Positions 8,478 through 17,667 of a DNA stretch of 64,000 bases are shown piece after piece. Origin of the DNA: Acinetobacter baumannii (lineage in GTDB: Bacteria; Pseudomonadota; Gammaproteobacteria; Pseudomonadales; Moraxellaceae); contig NZ_JADVOP010000005.1 of assembly GCF_016508585.1 (NCBI RefSeq), positions 87,142 through 151,141 on the forward strand, in the 5' to 3' direction. Within the stretch, counting starts at the first letter, position 1; each line of letters opens with the position of its first letter. The notes under the pieces are model-generated. The model was not told where the DNA came from. It was given only the letters and a program-made list of their open reading frames with translations, and did not search any database. A program made the position numbers and the translations under genes.

Positions 8478-9629
8478 ATGTCATCAGGTTTCGAAACCCT
8501 TAATTTACATCCGCAACTTAAACAAGCGATTGATGCTTTAGGGTTTAAAGAAATGACCCCCATCCAACAGAAAGTATTGAAATATACTTTGGCAGGACAT
8601 GATGCAATCGGGCGTGCTCAAACTGGTACGGGAAAAACCGCTGCATTTTTAGTCAGTATTATTAATGATTTACTTAACAATCCGATTCAGACGCAACGCT
8701 ATCGCGGAGAGCCGCGCGCTTTGATTCTTGCTCCGACACGAGAGTTGGCGATTCAAATTGAAAATGACGCCAAGGATTTGGTGAAATATAGCAATTTAAA
8801 TGTCGTCACGTTGGTGGGCGGTGTAGATTTTGACAAGCAGAGAAAGCAGTTGGATCAAGGCTTTGTTGATATTTTAGTCGCGACACCTGGTCGTTTAATT
8901 GATTTTACTGAACAGAAGGAAATTTGGTTAGATCAAATCGAGTTTTTGGTTATTGATGAAGCTGACCGTTTATTGGATATGGGCTTTATCCCTTCCGTAA
9001 AACGTATTGTACGTTTCTCTCCTCGTAAAGAACAGCGTCAAACTTTAATGTTTTCAGCTACTTTCAGTTATGATGTGCTTAATCTTGCACAGCAATGGCT
9101 TTTCGAACCTGTCACCGTAGAAATCGAACCAGAAAAGAAAACCAATGCGGATGTAGAACAACGCGTTTATGTCGTCGAAAAGAAAGACAAATATAAGTTA
9201 TTGCGTGAAATTTTAACGGATGAACCGATTGAAAAAGTAATGATTTTTGCCAATCGTCGTGATCAGGTCCGTAAATTGTATGATCATTTAAAGGCGGATG
9301 GTTATAAAGTGGTCATGCTTTCTGGCGAGATTGCGCAAGATAAGCGTTTGAAAATGTTGGATCAATTTAAAAATGGTAAACATAATATTATGATCGCAAC
9401 AGATGTTGCTGGTCGTGGTATTCATGTTGATGGTGTATCGCATGTGATCAATTTCACCCTCCCTGAACAGTCTGATGATTATGTACATCGTATTGGGCGT
9501 ACAGGGCGTGCAGGAACTCAGGGGGTCAGTATCAGTTTCTTGTCAGAAGACGATGCCTTTAATTTACCGACGATTGAAAAGGCCATTGGGCAGAAATTAC
9601 CTTTGACGCGCTTGGAAGGTTATTGTTGA
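8478..9629 (+). CDS. DEAD-box RNA helicase, RhlB-like
   Basis: 383 aa core helicase. Motifs in order: Q-motif (TPIQQKVL), Walker A AQTGTGKT (47-54), [21 protein letters not shown] (159-162), SAT, then the second RecA domain with ARGI-type [13 protein letters not shown] and [13 protein letters not shown]-dependent RNA duplex unwinding; RhlB homologs act in the RNA degradosome and ribosome or mRNA remodelling. The protein ends soon after the helicase core, without the long basic tail of some paralogs. Confidence 0.9.
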   Translation: MSSGFETLNLHPQLKQAIDALGFKEMTPIQQKVLKYTLAGHDAIGRAQTGTGKTAAFLVSIINDLLNNPIQTQRYRGEPRALILAPTRELAIQIENDAKDLVKYSNLNVVTLVGGVDFDKQRKQLDQGFVDILVATPGRLIDFTEQKEIWLDQIEFLVIDEADRLLDMGFIPSVKRIVRFSPRKEQRQTLMFSATFSYDVLNLAQQWLFEPVTVEIEPEKKTNADVEQRVYVVEKKDKYKLLREILTDEPIEKVMIFANRRDQVRKLYDHLKADGYKVVMLSGEIAQDKRLKMLDQFKNGKHNIMIATDVAGRGIHVDGVSHVINFTLPEQSDDYVHRIGRTGRAGTQGVSISFLSEDDAFNLPTIEKAIGQKLPLTRLEGYC

Positions 9630-9660
9630 GCGTTTAAATTCAATCGATACAGATCAAACT

Positions 9661-9719
9661 AAAAATCCCACTTAATGAACTGTCCCAATAATTTAGAAGT
9701 TTGATTAAGTGGGATTTTT
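9661..9719. terminator. Bidirectional terminator between helicase and lipoprotein genes
   Basis: AAAAATCCCACTTAAT (9661-9676) and ATTAAGTGGGATTTTT (9704-9719) form a perfect 16-bp stem with A/T runs on both outer sides, so it can stop transcripts from both convergent genes. The 27-base loop is unusually large. Confidence 0.85.
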
Positions 9720-9735
9720 AATTGAAATCATCAGA

Positions 9736-10116
9736 TTAATTGGCTTTACAGCTAAACGTTAAAGTGGTTTGGTAGTCGGTATCTTTTTCGATTCCGTAGT
9801 TTTTACCCATGACAGAACCGATCACACCAGCTGCAGCAGTGATCATTTTGCCAGTCTGTTCATCGACCACACCATTTAAAGTACCATGATATTCAGTTTT
9901 TTCATTGATTAAGACGGGTGCGGCTTTTTTGCCACAAGTTTTGTTGGCAGCAACAATGGCATTGTTTTTTGCAGTAATTTGATCTTTACCTAAGCCTGTG
10001 ACTTCATATTGATTGTCGGCTTTTTGAATGGCTAATGTTTGAGTTGGGTTGGATGCACATGCGCTTAGAAATAGTGCAGAACTGGCTAGGAGCGAAAGCG
10101 CTGTTAATTTATTCAT
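9736..10116 (-). CDS. Hypothetical lipoprotein
   Basis: 126 aa. Signal peptide with lipobox LSAC near residue 20, so lipid-anchored. The mature part has GLGKDQITAKNNAIVAANKT, a pattern of envelope proteins that process repeated Ala-rich helices, then a short Gly-rich hydrophobic stretch ITAAAGVIGSVMG that may insert in a membrane. Two later cysteines could form a disulfide. No family recognised with confidence. Divergent from the nitroreductase gene. Confidence 0.75.
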   Translation of the reverse strand: MNKLTALSLLASSALFLSACASNPTQTLAIQKADNQYEVTGLGKDQITAKNNAIVAANKTCGKKAAPVLINEKTEYHGTLNGVVDEQTGKMITAAAGVIGSVMGKNYGIEKDTDYQTTLTFSCKAN

Positions 10117-10411
10117 AATGACTCCAAATTATCGTTGAGGAAATAAAAGAATTTTTTAATTAGCCATGATTTGAACATAGAATATGTGCTAAATATTGAA
10201 AAACATGTATAATTTTTGCAGTTTTTATTGGTCTTATTGATAAAAGCGGCTATTGGTTGAACATGATAATTTTCAGAAATAAAATCCAGCTTGAGCGTTT
10301 TCTTTGAAAATTTGACATAGCTGTTGAGTAAATTTTTGCCGAGATAGCCTAATGATTTTAGAGTATGCTAATCTTACAAACAGTCCATTTAAATAGATTA
10401 CAGCTAGGTCA

Positions 10412-10987
10412 ATGTCAGATTTAAATTTCAAAGCAGTACATGACAATATCCACAAACGTCAATCCATTGGTCAATTGATTGAGCCTGCGCCATCACATCA
10501 GCAACTGAATATTGCATTTCAGGCAGCACTTGCCGCACCAGACCATCATCGTTTAAAACCAACACAATTTATTGTGGTTGAAGGTCAACAACGTGAGGCG
10601 TTTGGAGAATTGTTGGCTCAATCTATTGCGGATTTAGGGGAAACTGACCCAGCTCAAATTGAAAGGGTCAAACATCACCCGTTTCGCGCACCGATTTTGG
10701 TTTTGGCTGTGACTAAATTTCAAGATCATCCCAAAGTTCCATTCTTTGAGCAAACATTAAGCAGTGGTGCAGCGATTCAAAATTTTTTGTTGTCTTTACA
10801 GGCTCAAGGTTTTGCAACGATGTGGCGTAGTGGGGCAGTGGTTGAATCCAAACACTTAAAGTCCGCATTGGGTTTGGCAGATCGTGATTTAATTTCAGGT
10901 ATTGTTTACGTGGGGACAGCAGCAAAAGAAATTGCGCCGCGTCCCGAAAATGACACGCAAGCATATGTTCATTTTTGGCAGGATTAA
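10412..10987 (+). CDS. Nitroreductase-family flavoprotein (YdjA-like)
   Basis: 191 aa, a compact nitroreductase fold. KRQSIGQLIEPAPS at the N-terminus corresponds to the RRS(x)-type FMN phosphate contact; AAPDHHRLKPTQFIVVEG is the YdjA-type segment; SSGAAIQNFLLSLQAQGFAT and WRSGAV line the FMN pocket. Cytosolic NAD(P)H-dependent reductase; natural substrate not known. Followed 83 bases later by gpsA on the same strand. Confidence 0.88.
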   Translation: MSDLNFKAVHDNIHKRQSIGQLIEPAPSHQQLNIAFQAALAAPDHHRLKPTQFIVVEGQQREAFGELLAQSIADLGETDPAQIERVKHHPFRAPILVLAVTKFQDHPKVPFFEQTLSSGAAIQNFLLSLQAQGFATMWRSGAVVESKHLKSALGLADRDLISGIVYVGTAAKEIAPRPENDTQAYVHFWQD

Positions 10988-11070
10988 TCACAAAATAACG
11001 AGAGCTCAAGTCTGAAAACTCGTTAAACGCTCACATGTAATATTCAGGATAAGTTTTTAGGATAATAATA

Positions 11071-12144
11071 ATGTCGGATTTACGATTTAAAGATTTAATT
11101 GAACCCGTAGTATTGGATCAAAAGACAGCATTGCGTGTGACGGTATTGGGGGGCGGCAGTTTTGGTACCGCAATGGCGAACACGGCAGTACGCAATGGTT
11201 GTGATACCATGATCTGGATTCGTGACGAAGCCATCGCGAATGAAATCAATACTACACATATCAATAAGCGCTATCTTCCCGACTTTCAATTAGAAGCAGG
11301 TCTTCGTGCTGAGTCGAATTTGGAAAAAGCCGTGCGTGACCGTGACATTATTCTGGTTGCCATTCCCAGTCATTCTTTTCGAGATGTGTTGCGTCAGATC
11401 AAGCCATTCATTAGTGCACAAGCTGTAGTGTCTTTGACCAAAGGAATTGAAGCCAAAAGTTTTAGTTTTATGAGTGATATTATTCGTGAAGAACTGCCTG
11501 AAGTGCCTTATGGTGTACTTTCGGGTCCAAACTTGGCCAAAGAGATTGTGGCTGGACAACCTGCAGGTACAGTCATCGCAAGTGACAGTGAACTGGTTCG
11601 TTATGCAGTACAACAGGCTTTGCATAGCGCATTGTTTCGGGTTTTTGGCAGTGATGATGTGCATGGTGTCGAGCTGGGTGGTGCATTGAAAAATATTTAT
11701 GCAGTGGCCATGGGGATGGCAGTAGCGTACAAAGTGGGTGAAAATACACGAAGTATGATTCTTACACGTGCATTGGCTGAAATGAGTCGATTTGCTGTTA
11801 AACTGGGTGCTAATCCATTGACGTTTCTTGGTTTGTCTGGGGTTGGGGATTTATTTGCAACCTGCAATAGTCCATTGAGTCGGAATTATCAAGTTGGTTT
11901 TGCCTTAGGGTCCGGAAAAACACTTGAACAAGCGACAAAGGAATTGGGACAAACAGCAGAAGGGATCAATACCATTGTACAGGTCAATGCACGCGCTAAA
12001 GAGCTGGATGTCTATATGCCGATAACCACAGCGCTCTATGAAGTCATTTTCGAAGGGGCGCCACCCCTTAATATCGCTGTTTCATTGATGAAAAATGGAC
12101 ATCGAAGTGATGTGGAATTTGTGTTGCCTCATAATGAGGTTTAA
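11071..12144 (+). CDS. gpsA: Glycerol-3-phosphate dehydrogenase [NAD(P)+]
   Basis: 357 aa. N-terminal Rossmann motif VTVLGGGSFGTAMAN, then SLTKGIE and LSGPNLAKEIVAGQPAGT, and in the helical C-terminal domain GALKNIYAVAMGMAVAYKVG with the catalytic lysine, plus LSGVGDLFATCNSPLSRNY. It reduces dihydroxyacetone phosphate to sn-glycerol 3-phosphate for phospholipid synthesis. AGGA lies eight bases before the ATG. Confidence 0.97.
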   Translation: MSDLRFKDLIEPVVLDQKTALRVTVLGGGSFGTAMANTAVRNGCDTMIWIRDEAIANEINTTHINKRYLPDFQLEAGLRAESNLEKAVRDRDIILVAIPSHSFRDVLRQIKPFISAQAVVSLTKGIEAKSFSFMSDIIREELPEVPYGVLSGPNLAKEIVAGQPAGTVIASDSELVRYAVQQALHSALFRVFGSDDVHGVELGGALKNIYAVAMGMAVAYKVGENTRSMILTRALAEMSRFAVKLGANPLTFLGLSGVGDLFATCNSPLSRNYQVGFALGSGKTLEQATKELGQTAEGINTIVQVNARAKELDVYMPITTALYEVIFEGAPPLNIAVSLMKNGHRSDVEFVLPHNEV

Positions 12145-12223
12145 TTCCTTATAATTTGGGATTTAGAGATAGATCTGTAACAAAGCCTCGTTATAATCAG
12201 TGCAGTATTCAAAAGGAAATCTT

Positions 12224-12679
12224 ATGCAACTGACTTTGGTGCGTCATGGTGAAGCAGCCCCAGCAATCAATGGTGTGGACAGTAAACGTCCTTTAACAGA
12301 ACGTGGACATTTACAAGCGGAACAAACAGCACAATTTTTGAAAGAAACAGTACGCCCAGATGTGTTTGTTGTGAGTACATTATTGAGGGCGCAGGAAACA
12401 TTGTCCCATATACAGGCTTATTTTCCAGAGATATCGGTATTGGTCTGTGACAAAATTAAGCCTGAAGATGATGCAAAATTAGCAATTGAATGGTTGTCAC
12501 AATTACCATTTGAACGTATTGTGGTGGTATGTCATATGAATGTGGTTGGGCATATTGCAGAACAACTGACACATGAGCATTTTAATCCCTTTGCCTTGGC
12601 AGAAGCTCGGGTCTATGAGCAAACAGTCATCGCAAATGGTCTATCGACTCAAAATAAAGCCTTTATTCCAACTGTATAA
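12224..12679 (+). CDS. sixA: Phosphohistidine phosphatase SixA
   Basis: 151 aa from the ATG at 12224, chosen because AAAGGAAATCTT precedes it and the product then begins MQLTLVRHGEAAP, the usual SixA start. The RHG motif is the histidine-phosphatase catalytic site; a second histidine is in VVVCHMNVVGHI. SixA removes phosphate from phosphohistidine in phosphorelay or PTS-Ntr proteins. Placed just before gspL. Confidence 0.9.
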   Translation: MQLTLVRHGEAAPAINGVDSKRPLTERGHLQAEQTAQFLKETVRPDVFVVSTLLRAQETLSHIQAYFPEISVLVCDKIKPEDDAKLAIEWLSQLPFERIVVVCHMNVVGHIAEQLTHEHFNPFALAEARVYEQTVIANGLSTQNKAFIPTV

Positions 12680-12716
12680 AAGCATTGTTAAAAGAACACA
12701 CGGCAGAAAACGATAA

Positions 12717-13859
12717 ATGTTGTACTTATGGATGCCTGAAGCCAATGGGGTTTGGCAATCGTCTCGAGGAAGTGATTGGACCACATCTTCGAGCCTAGAA
12801 CAATTAATACAAGATATTAAACTTTACCAGGGCGAAGAAGCGGTTGTTTTCTTTCCAAGTCGTGAAGTGCAGATTCTTCAGCAAAAATTTAGCAAGACTC
12901 AATATAAACAGTTGGGTGCAGATGGTGTTAAGTATTTGCTGGAAGAGTACGTCATTTTACCGATTGACCAAATGAAAGTCTTTTCGCACTTTCAGCAACC
13001 AGAGCAAGTTTCAGTATTGGGGGTGAATCAACACACGATTACCACGATGCAACATTCATTGTCTTTGGTTCCTTTAAAGATCGTCGCTTTATTGCCGGAC
13101 TTTTTAATGTTGCCCATTCCTGAAAGTGGGCAGGTGGTTTTAGCCAATATCAATGGACAATTGCTGGTGCGTGAGAGTGAGTTTCTCGGCAATTCGATCG
13201 ATGATCTTGGTTTGTATCTGGATTTTGCGGATCGAGAAAAAACTTTTTTATATAGTTCCCTGACCGACGCACAAGCGACCAGTTTATTTGCTGTAGCAAC
13301 AACTGAACAGCGTGAGCCATTTAATTATCAGTTTACGGAAATCAAAAAGGCGAAGCAGCATCCATTTAATGTCCTGCCTAAAGCCAAACAGGCAAATGAG
13401 GGAATATCTCGTTATTGGCAAGCTTGTGCAGTTTTAGTGGCGGCTTTGGTTGTTGCACAACTGAGTTACGATACATTACGCTGGTTTAAGCTGAAAAAAG
13501 TTGCTGATCAAACGGCATTGATTGCAGTAGATCAATATAAAAAATGGTTTCCCAATGAACAGCGGATCACAGAAGAATCTGTACAACGTCAGTTTAAAAA
13601 CAAACTGGAACTCAGTCAGGGTGCGAATACACAGGCATTGCAATTGCTCAGTCGTGTTGGACCAATTTTGATGCAACATCAGATTATAGCCAATCGGGTT
13701 AATTATGAAACTTCCGTTTTAAACATGGATTTGGTTGCAAAGAGTTCGGAAGCATTGCAGACTTTGGTAAAGCAATTAAACCAACAGGGTTTCAAGGCGG
13801 AACTGGGTAATATACAGACACAGGGTGCAACTGTGGTCGGTTTAGTGAAAATACAATGA
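12717..13859 (+). CDS. gspL: Type II secretion protein GspL
   Basis: 380 aa. The cytoplasmic N-terminal part (about 1-235) has the actin-like GspL fold that binds the GspE ATPase. A single membrane helix follows around YWQACAVLVAALVVAQLSYD, then a periplasmic ferredoxin-like domain ending in a GspL-type VNYETSVLNMDLV region. It couples the ATPase to the inner-membrane platform. Its stop overlaps the gspM start by four bases (ATGA). Only gspL and gspM are present here, so other secretion genes must lie elsewhere. Confidence 0.9.
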   Translation: MLYLWMPEANGVWQSSRGSDWTTSSSLEQLIQDIKLYQGEEAVVFFPSREVQILQQKFSKTQYKQLGADGVKYLLEEYVILPIDQMKVFSHFQQPEQVSVLGVNQHTITTMQHSLSLVPLKIVALLPDFLMLPIPESGQVVLANINGQLLVRESEFLGNSIDDLGLYLDFADREKTFLYSSLTDAQATSLFAVATTEQREPFNYQFTEIKKAKQHPFNVLPKAKQANEGISRYWQACAVLVAALVVAQLSYDTLRWFKLKKVADQTALIAVDQYKKWFPNEQRITEESVQRQFKNKLELSQGANTQALQLLSRVGPILMQHQIIANRVNYETSVLNMDLVAKSSEALQTLVKQLNQQGFKAELGNIQTQGATVVGLVKIQ

Positions 13860-14338
13860 TGAAAACGATGGAAAACTTTCAAAACCGCTTAGACACTTGG
13901 TCTGAAAAGATGACTGACAACTTGGAAAAAATGTCAGCACGCGAACGCATCATGGTTGTTTTTACAACGATTTTTGTGATTGTTGCCGCGGTTGGTGCGG
14001 CCTTGTGGTATACCCATAAAGCTGCAGAAAAACAGCAGTTGCGTTTAAATGAAATGAAAGATCTTGTGGTGTGGATGCAAAGTAATGTTGTCACCATGAA
14101 GCCAGCGGATGATTTGGCATTAACTACGGCAGATAAAATTCAACGTGTTGCACAGCAGCAAGGGCTTTCTGTTGCCTCTCAGCAGGTTGGTGAGCAGTTT
14201 CAAATTGTTGCGCAACATCAAAATTACGCTGTTCTGGCAAACTTTCTGACTCAAATTGCGCAGATGGGCGTCAGCTTGGAAAAGATGGAACTGGTGAAAG
14301 ATGGCACGCAGATTAAATTAACAGCGACGGTGCAATAA
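13856..14338 (+). CDS. gspM: Type II secretion protein GspM
   Basis: 160 aa bitopic inner-membrane protein. A short cytoplasmic N-terminus with ARERIMVVFTTIFVIVAAVG as the membrane helix, then a periplasmic coiled stretch and a small ferredoxin-like domain (YAVLANFLTQIAQMGVSLEK). GspM binds GspL in the secretion platform. Start overlaps the gspL stop, pointing to coupled translation; a second ATG directly follows the first. Confidence 0.9.
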   Translation: MMKTMENFQNRLDTWSEKMTDNLEKMSARERIMVVFTTIFVIVAAVGAALWYTHKAAEKQQLRLNEMKDLVVWMQSNVVTMKPADDLALTTADKIQRVAQQQGLSVASQQVGEQFQIVAQHQNYAVLANFLTQIAQMGVSLEKMELVKDGTQIKLTATVQ

Positions 14339-14428
14339 GTACTGAAAATAAACACAGTTCAAGCATAGCCTTTTCGGCATACTGTGCCTATAATGTGGCA
14401 ACTTAAAAAGCAGTAGACTTTTATAGCT

Positions 14429-15433
14429 ATGTTGTATTCACTTGCTCGCCCTTTGTTGTTTTCTTTAGCACCAGAGCGTGCACATGAACTCACATTATCC
14501 ATGCTTAAAGCTGCCCATAAAATGGGTGCGATGCGTCAAACCGTTGCGTCAAAACCAGTCACTTGTATGGGGATTGAGTTTCCTAATCCAGTTGGGTTGG
14601 CTGCAGGTTTGGATAAAAATGGTGCATATATCGATGCCTTGGCAGCTTTGGGATTTGGTTTTATTGAAATTGGAACCATTACACCAAAACCACAGGAAGG
14701 CAACCCGCATCCACGTCTTTTCCGTATTCCTCAAGCCAAAGCCATCATTAACCGTATGGGATTCAATAATGATGGGGTAGACAAATTGGTTGAGAATGTC
14801 AAAGCAGCAAAATTTAAAGGCATTCTGGGAATCAATATTGGAAAAAATGCCTCTACACCTGTTGAAGACGCTGTGTCCGATTATTTGATTTGTCTGGAAA
14901 AAGTTTATCACTACGCGTCTTACATTACGGTGAATATTTCTTCACCGAATACCAAAAATTTGCGCTCTTTGCAAAGTGGGCATGCACTGACTGAACTGTT
15001 AGAAACACTCAAAAAACGTCAGTTGGCATTGGCTGAAGAATTGCAGCACTATGTTCCGCTTGTTTTGAAAGTTGCACCAGATTTAGATGCAGCAGATATT
15101 GAATTTATTGCTTCACAATTGTTGCAGTTTAAAATTGATGGGCTTATTGTAACCAATACAACTTTATCTCGTGAAGGGGTGGAAGGTTTGCCGTATGGCG
15201 ATGAAGCGGGTGGCTTGTCCGGTGCGCCTGTATTTGAAAAGAGTACAGCGTGTTTGGCTGCATTTTCTAAACTATTACAGGGTAAAATTCCTTTAATTGG
15301 TGTTGGTGGAATTTTATCGGGTGAACAAGCGGTTGCAAAACAACAAGCAGGTGCCAGCTTAGTTCAAATTTATAGTGGTATGATCTATACAGGTCCTGCA
15401 CTGATCAAAGACTGTGTTAATGCTATGACCTAA
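14429..15433 (+). CDS. pyrD: Dihydroorotate dehydrogenase (quinone), class 2
   Basis: 334 aa FMN enzyme of pyrimidine synthesis, membrane-associated and passing electrons to quinone. The class-2 N-terminal helices ([20 protein letters not shown]) are present. Motifs: [58 protein letters not shown] (catalytic serine region), [12 protein letters not shown] and [11 protein letters not shown]. Confidence 0.97.
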   Translation: MLYSLARPLLFSLAPERAHELTLSMLKAAHKMGAMRQTVASKPVTCMGIEFPNPVGLAAGLDKNGAYIDALAALGFGFIEIGTITPKPQEGNPHPRLFRIPQAKAIINRMGFNNDGVDKLVENVKAAKFKGILGINIGKNASTPVEDAVSDYLICLEKVYHYASYITVNISSPNTKNLRSLQSGHALTELLETLKKRQLALAEELQHYVPLVLKVAPDLDAADIEFIASQLLQFKIDGLIVTNTTLSREGVEGLPYGDEAGGLSGAPVFEKSTACLAAFSKLLQGKIPLIGVGGILSGEQAVAKQQAGASLVQIYSGMIYTGPALIKDCVNAMT

Positions 15434-15436
15434 ACG

Positions 15437-16027
15437 ATGAATACCCTAGACATTATCCTACTGATTATATTGCTCATTGGAGGGCTAAACGGTTTGCGAC
15501 AAGGATTCGTGAAAGCCTTTGCGAACTTGATAGGATGGATTTTTGCACTGATTGTCGGTGCAAAATATGCCAATATCATCGCGCCCTCTATGTCTGCACT
15601 GAGTCAGGATCCTGTAGTGCAGAAAATTGCTGCGTTTGCATTTATTGTCTTGGTGATTATTGTTTTAACATGGATTGCAACAGCAATACTCAATCAGGTT
15701 TTAAAGACCTTAAAACTTGGACCGTTAAATCGTTTAGCCGGTGGTGCTCTGGGGACCTTGAAAGGTTTGTTTATCGTCCTCATAACTATGCAGGGATTAG
15801 GTCCTTGGGTTGACAGTTCACCGACTTGGAAACAGTCTAAAGTTATTCAGACGCTACTGCCGTTTGCCCCTCTGGCATCAGAAATTTCTAAAGATGCAGC
15901 AAACGAAGCATTAAATCATATACAGTCACAAGCGCATTCCGATGATGCTGTGAGAAATACTGATCGATCATCAAGAGCTGAAGATGATGATCAATCAGCA
16001 CATTCGACAAAGAATCCGTTTTATTAG
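15437..16027 (+). CDS. cvpA: CvpA family membrane protein
   Basis: 196 aa, starting four bases after the pyrD stop. Four predicted membrane helices, with GLNGLRQGFVKAFANLIGWI and LNRLAGGALGTLKGLFIV typical of CvpA. A hydrophilic, acidic tail follows residue 160. In E. coli cvpA is likewise upstream of purF; it is needed for colicin V production and envelope fitness, but its molecular role is unsettled. Confidence 0.92.
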   Translation: MNTLDIILLIILLIGGLNGLRQGFVKAFANLIGWIFALIVGAKYANIIAPSMSALSQDPVVQKIAAFAFIVLVIIVLTWIATAILNQVLKTLKLGPLNRLAGGALGTLKGLFIVLITMQGLGPWVDSSPTWKQSKVIQTLLPFAPLASEISKDAANEALNHIQSQAHSDDAVRNTDRSSRAEDDDQSAHSTKNPFY

Positions 16028-16051
16028 TCCTAGCTGGTCTGCGAGGTAGTT

Positions 16052-17596
16052 ATGTGTGGAGTCGTTGGTATAGCAGGTAAAGCACCTGTAAACCAAATGT
16101 TATTTGATGCGTTGACGATGTTACAACATCGTGGACAGGATGCAGCTGGGATTGTGACTTGTCATAATGGGCGTCTTTTCTTGAGAAAAGATAATGGTAT
16201 GGTGCGTGATGTCTTCCATACCCGCCACATGCGTGCATTGCTCGGTAACTATGGTATTGGTCATGTGCGTTATCCGACTGCGGGATCTTCAAGCAGTGCT
16301 GAAGCACAGCCTTTTTATGTAAACTCACCTTATGGGATTACCTTGGCACACAACGGTAACCTGACCAATGCTGCTGATATTCATGATGATCTGTTTAAAA
16401 CTGACTTACGTCATATGAATACAGATTCTGACTCTGAAGTATTGTTGAATGTGTTTGCACATGAATTACAAAAATGTGCATCATTAACTCCATCACCTGA
16501 AGATATTTTTCATACAGTCAAACGTGTACATGAGCGTTGCAAAGGTGCTTATGGTGTTGTAGCAATGATCACAGGGCATGGCTTGGTGGGTTTTCGTGAT
16601 CCAAATGGTATTCGCCCGTTAATCTATGGCTCACGTTTGACAGAAAGCGGTGAGAAGGAATATATCATTGCCTCAGAGTCAGTTGCGATTACAGCACTCG
16701 GCTTTAAAGTAGAACGTGATATCCAGCCAGGTGAAGCAGTATTTATCAATTCAAAAGGTGAGTTTTTTTCACAACAATGTGCGAGCCAATCACGTTATCG
16801 TCCATGTATTTTTGAATATGTGTATTTCGCTCGTCCAGATGCCACAATTGATGGTATTTCGGTTTATAAAGCACGTTTGAAAATGGGTGAAACTCTGGCG
16901 AAGAAAATTCTTCGTGAATGGGGAGATGATCATGATGTTGATGTGGTTATTCCAATTCCGGATACAAGTCGTACATCCGCTCTGGAGTTGGCAAATATTC
17001 TCGGTGTAAAATTCCGTGAAGGGTTTATGAAAAACCGCTATATCGGTCGTACTTTCATCATGCCAGGTCAACAGCAGCGTAAAAAATCGGTACGTCAAAA
17101 ATTAAACCCCGTTGAACTTGAGTTTAAAGACAAGAATGTATTGTTGGTGGATGACTCAATCGTACGCGGTACGACTTGTAATGAAATCATTCAAATGGCG
17201 CGTGATGCAGGTGCAAAAAAAGTCTATTTTGCTTCTGCTGCACCGATGGTGAAATATCCAAATGTGTACGGTATCGATATGCCAGCTAAAGCAGAGTTGA
17301 TCGCATCACACCGTAGTGTTGAAGAAATTCAAGATATTATTGGTGCTGATCGTTTGATTTTCCAAGATTTGGATGATTTAAAAGCAGCCGTACGAACCAG
17401 TAAAGTACCTGAAATTCAAGAATTTGATTGCTCAGTCTTTGATGGTATTTATGTGACGGGTGATATTAACGAACAGTATCTAAATGATCTTGAGCAAAGT
17501 CGCAGTGATACAGCGAAAAAGCAAAAAGATGGTTATATTGATGTCAACATTGATGCATCTTCAGTTGATTTATGCGGTATAAAAGAAGAGATGTAA
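16052..17596 (+). CDS. purF: Amidophosphoribosyltransferase PurF
   Basis: 514 aa. Cys2 (MCGVVGIAG) is the N-terminal nucleophile of the glutaminase domain; [18 protein letters not shown] and AHNGNLTN bind glutamine. The phosphoribosyltransferase domain carries [13 protein letters not shown], the PRPP loop. It makes phosphoribosylamine, the first step of purine synthesis. GAGG precedes the start. Directly behind cvpA and followed by a terminator. Confidence 0.98.
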   Translation: MCGVVGIAGKAPVNQMLFDALTMLQHRGQDAAGIVTCHNGRLFLRKDNGMVRDVFHTRHMRALLGNYGIGHVRYPTAGSSSSAEAQPFYVNSPYGITLAHNGNLTNAADIHDDLFKTDLRHMNTDSDSEVLLNVFAHELQKCASLTPSPEDIFHTVKRVHERCKGAYGVVAMITGHGLVGFRDPNGIRPLIYGSRLTESGEKEYIIASESVAITALGFKVERDIQPGEAVFINSKGEFFSQQCASQSRYRPCIFEYVYFARPDATIDGISVYKARLKMGETLAKKILREWGDDHDVDVVIPIPDTSRTSALELANILGVKFREGFMKNRYIGRTFIMPGQQQRKKSVRQKLNPVELEFKDKNVLLVDDSIVRGTTCNEIIQMARDAGAKKVYFASAAPMVKYPNVYGIDMPAKAELIASHRSVEEIQDIIGADRLIFQDLDDLKAAVRTSKVPEIQEFDCSVFDGIYVTGDINEQYLNDLEQSRSDTAKKQKDGYIDVNIDASSVDLCGIKEEM

Positions 17597-17620
17597 GTCA
17601 GCATTGATTTTGATTGAGAA

Positions 17621-17645
17621 AAAGCGGGAAGTTCCCGCTTTTTTC
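17621..17645 (+). terminator. Terminator of purF
   Basis: AAGCGGG and CCCGCTT arms around AAGTT, followed by TTTTTC, 25 bases after the purF stop. Its position also argues against a start of the next gene at 17614. Confidence 0.85.
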
Positions 17646-17667
17646 ATTTATAGTATTTTGCAATGTA

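Noticed and set aside
11290..11664. Minus-strand open frame of 124 codons
   Set aside because: Shadow of gpsA.
14549..14911. Minus-strand open frame of 120 codons
   Set aside because: Lies fully inside pyrD on the other strand; no ribosome-binding site and no plausible domain.
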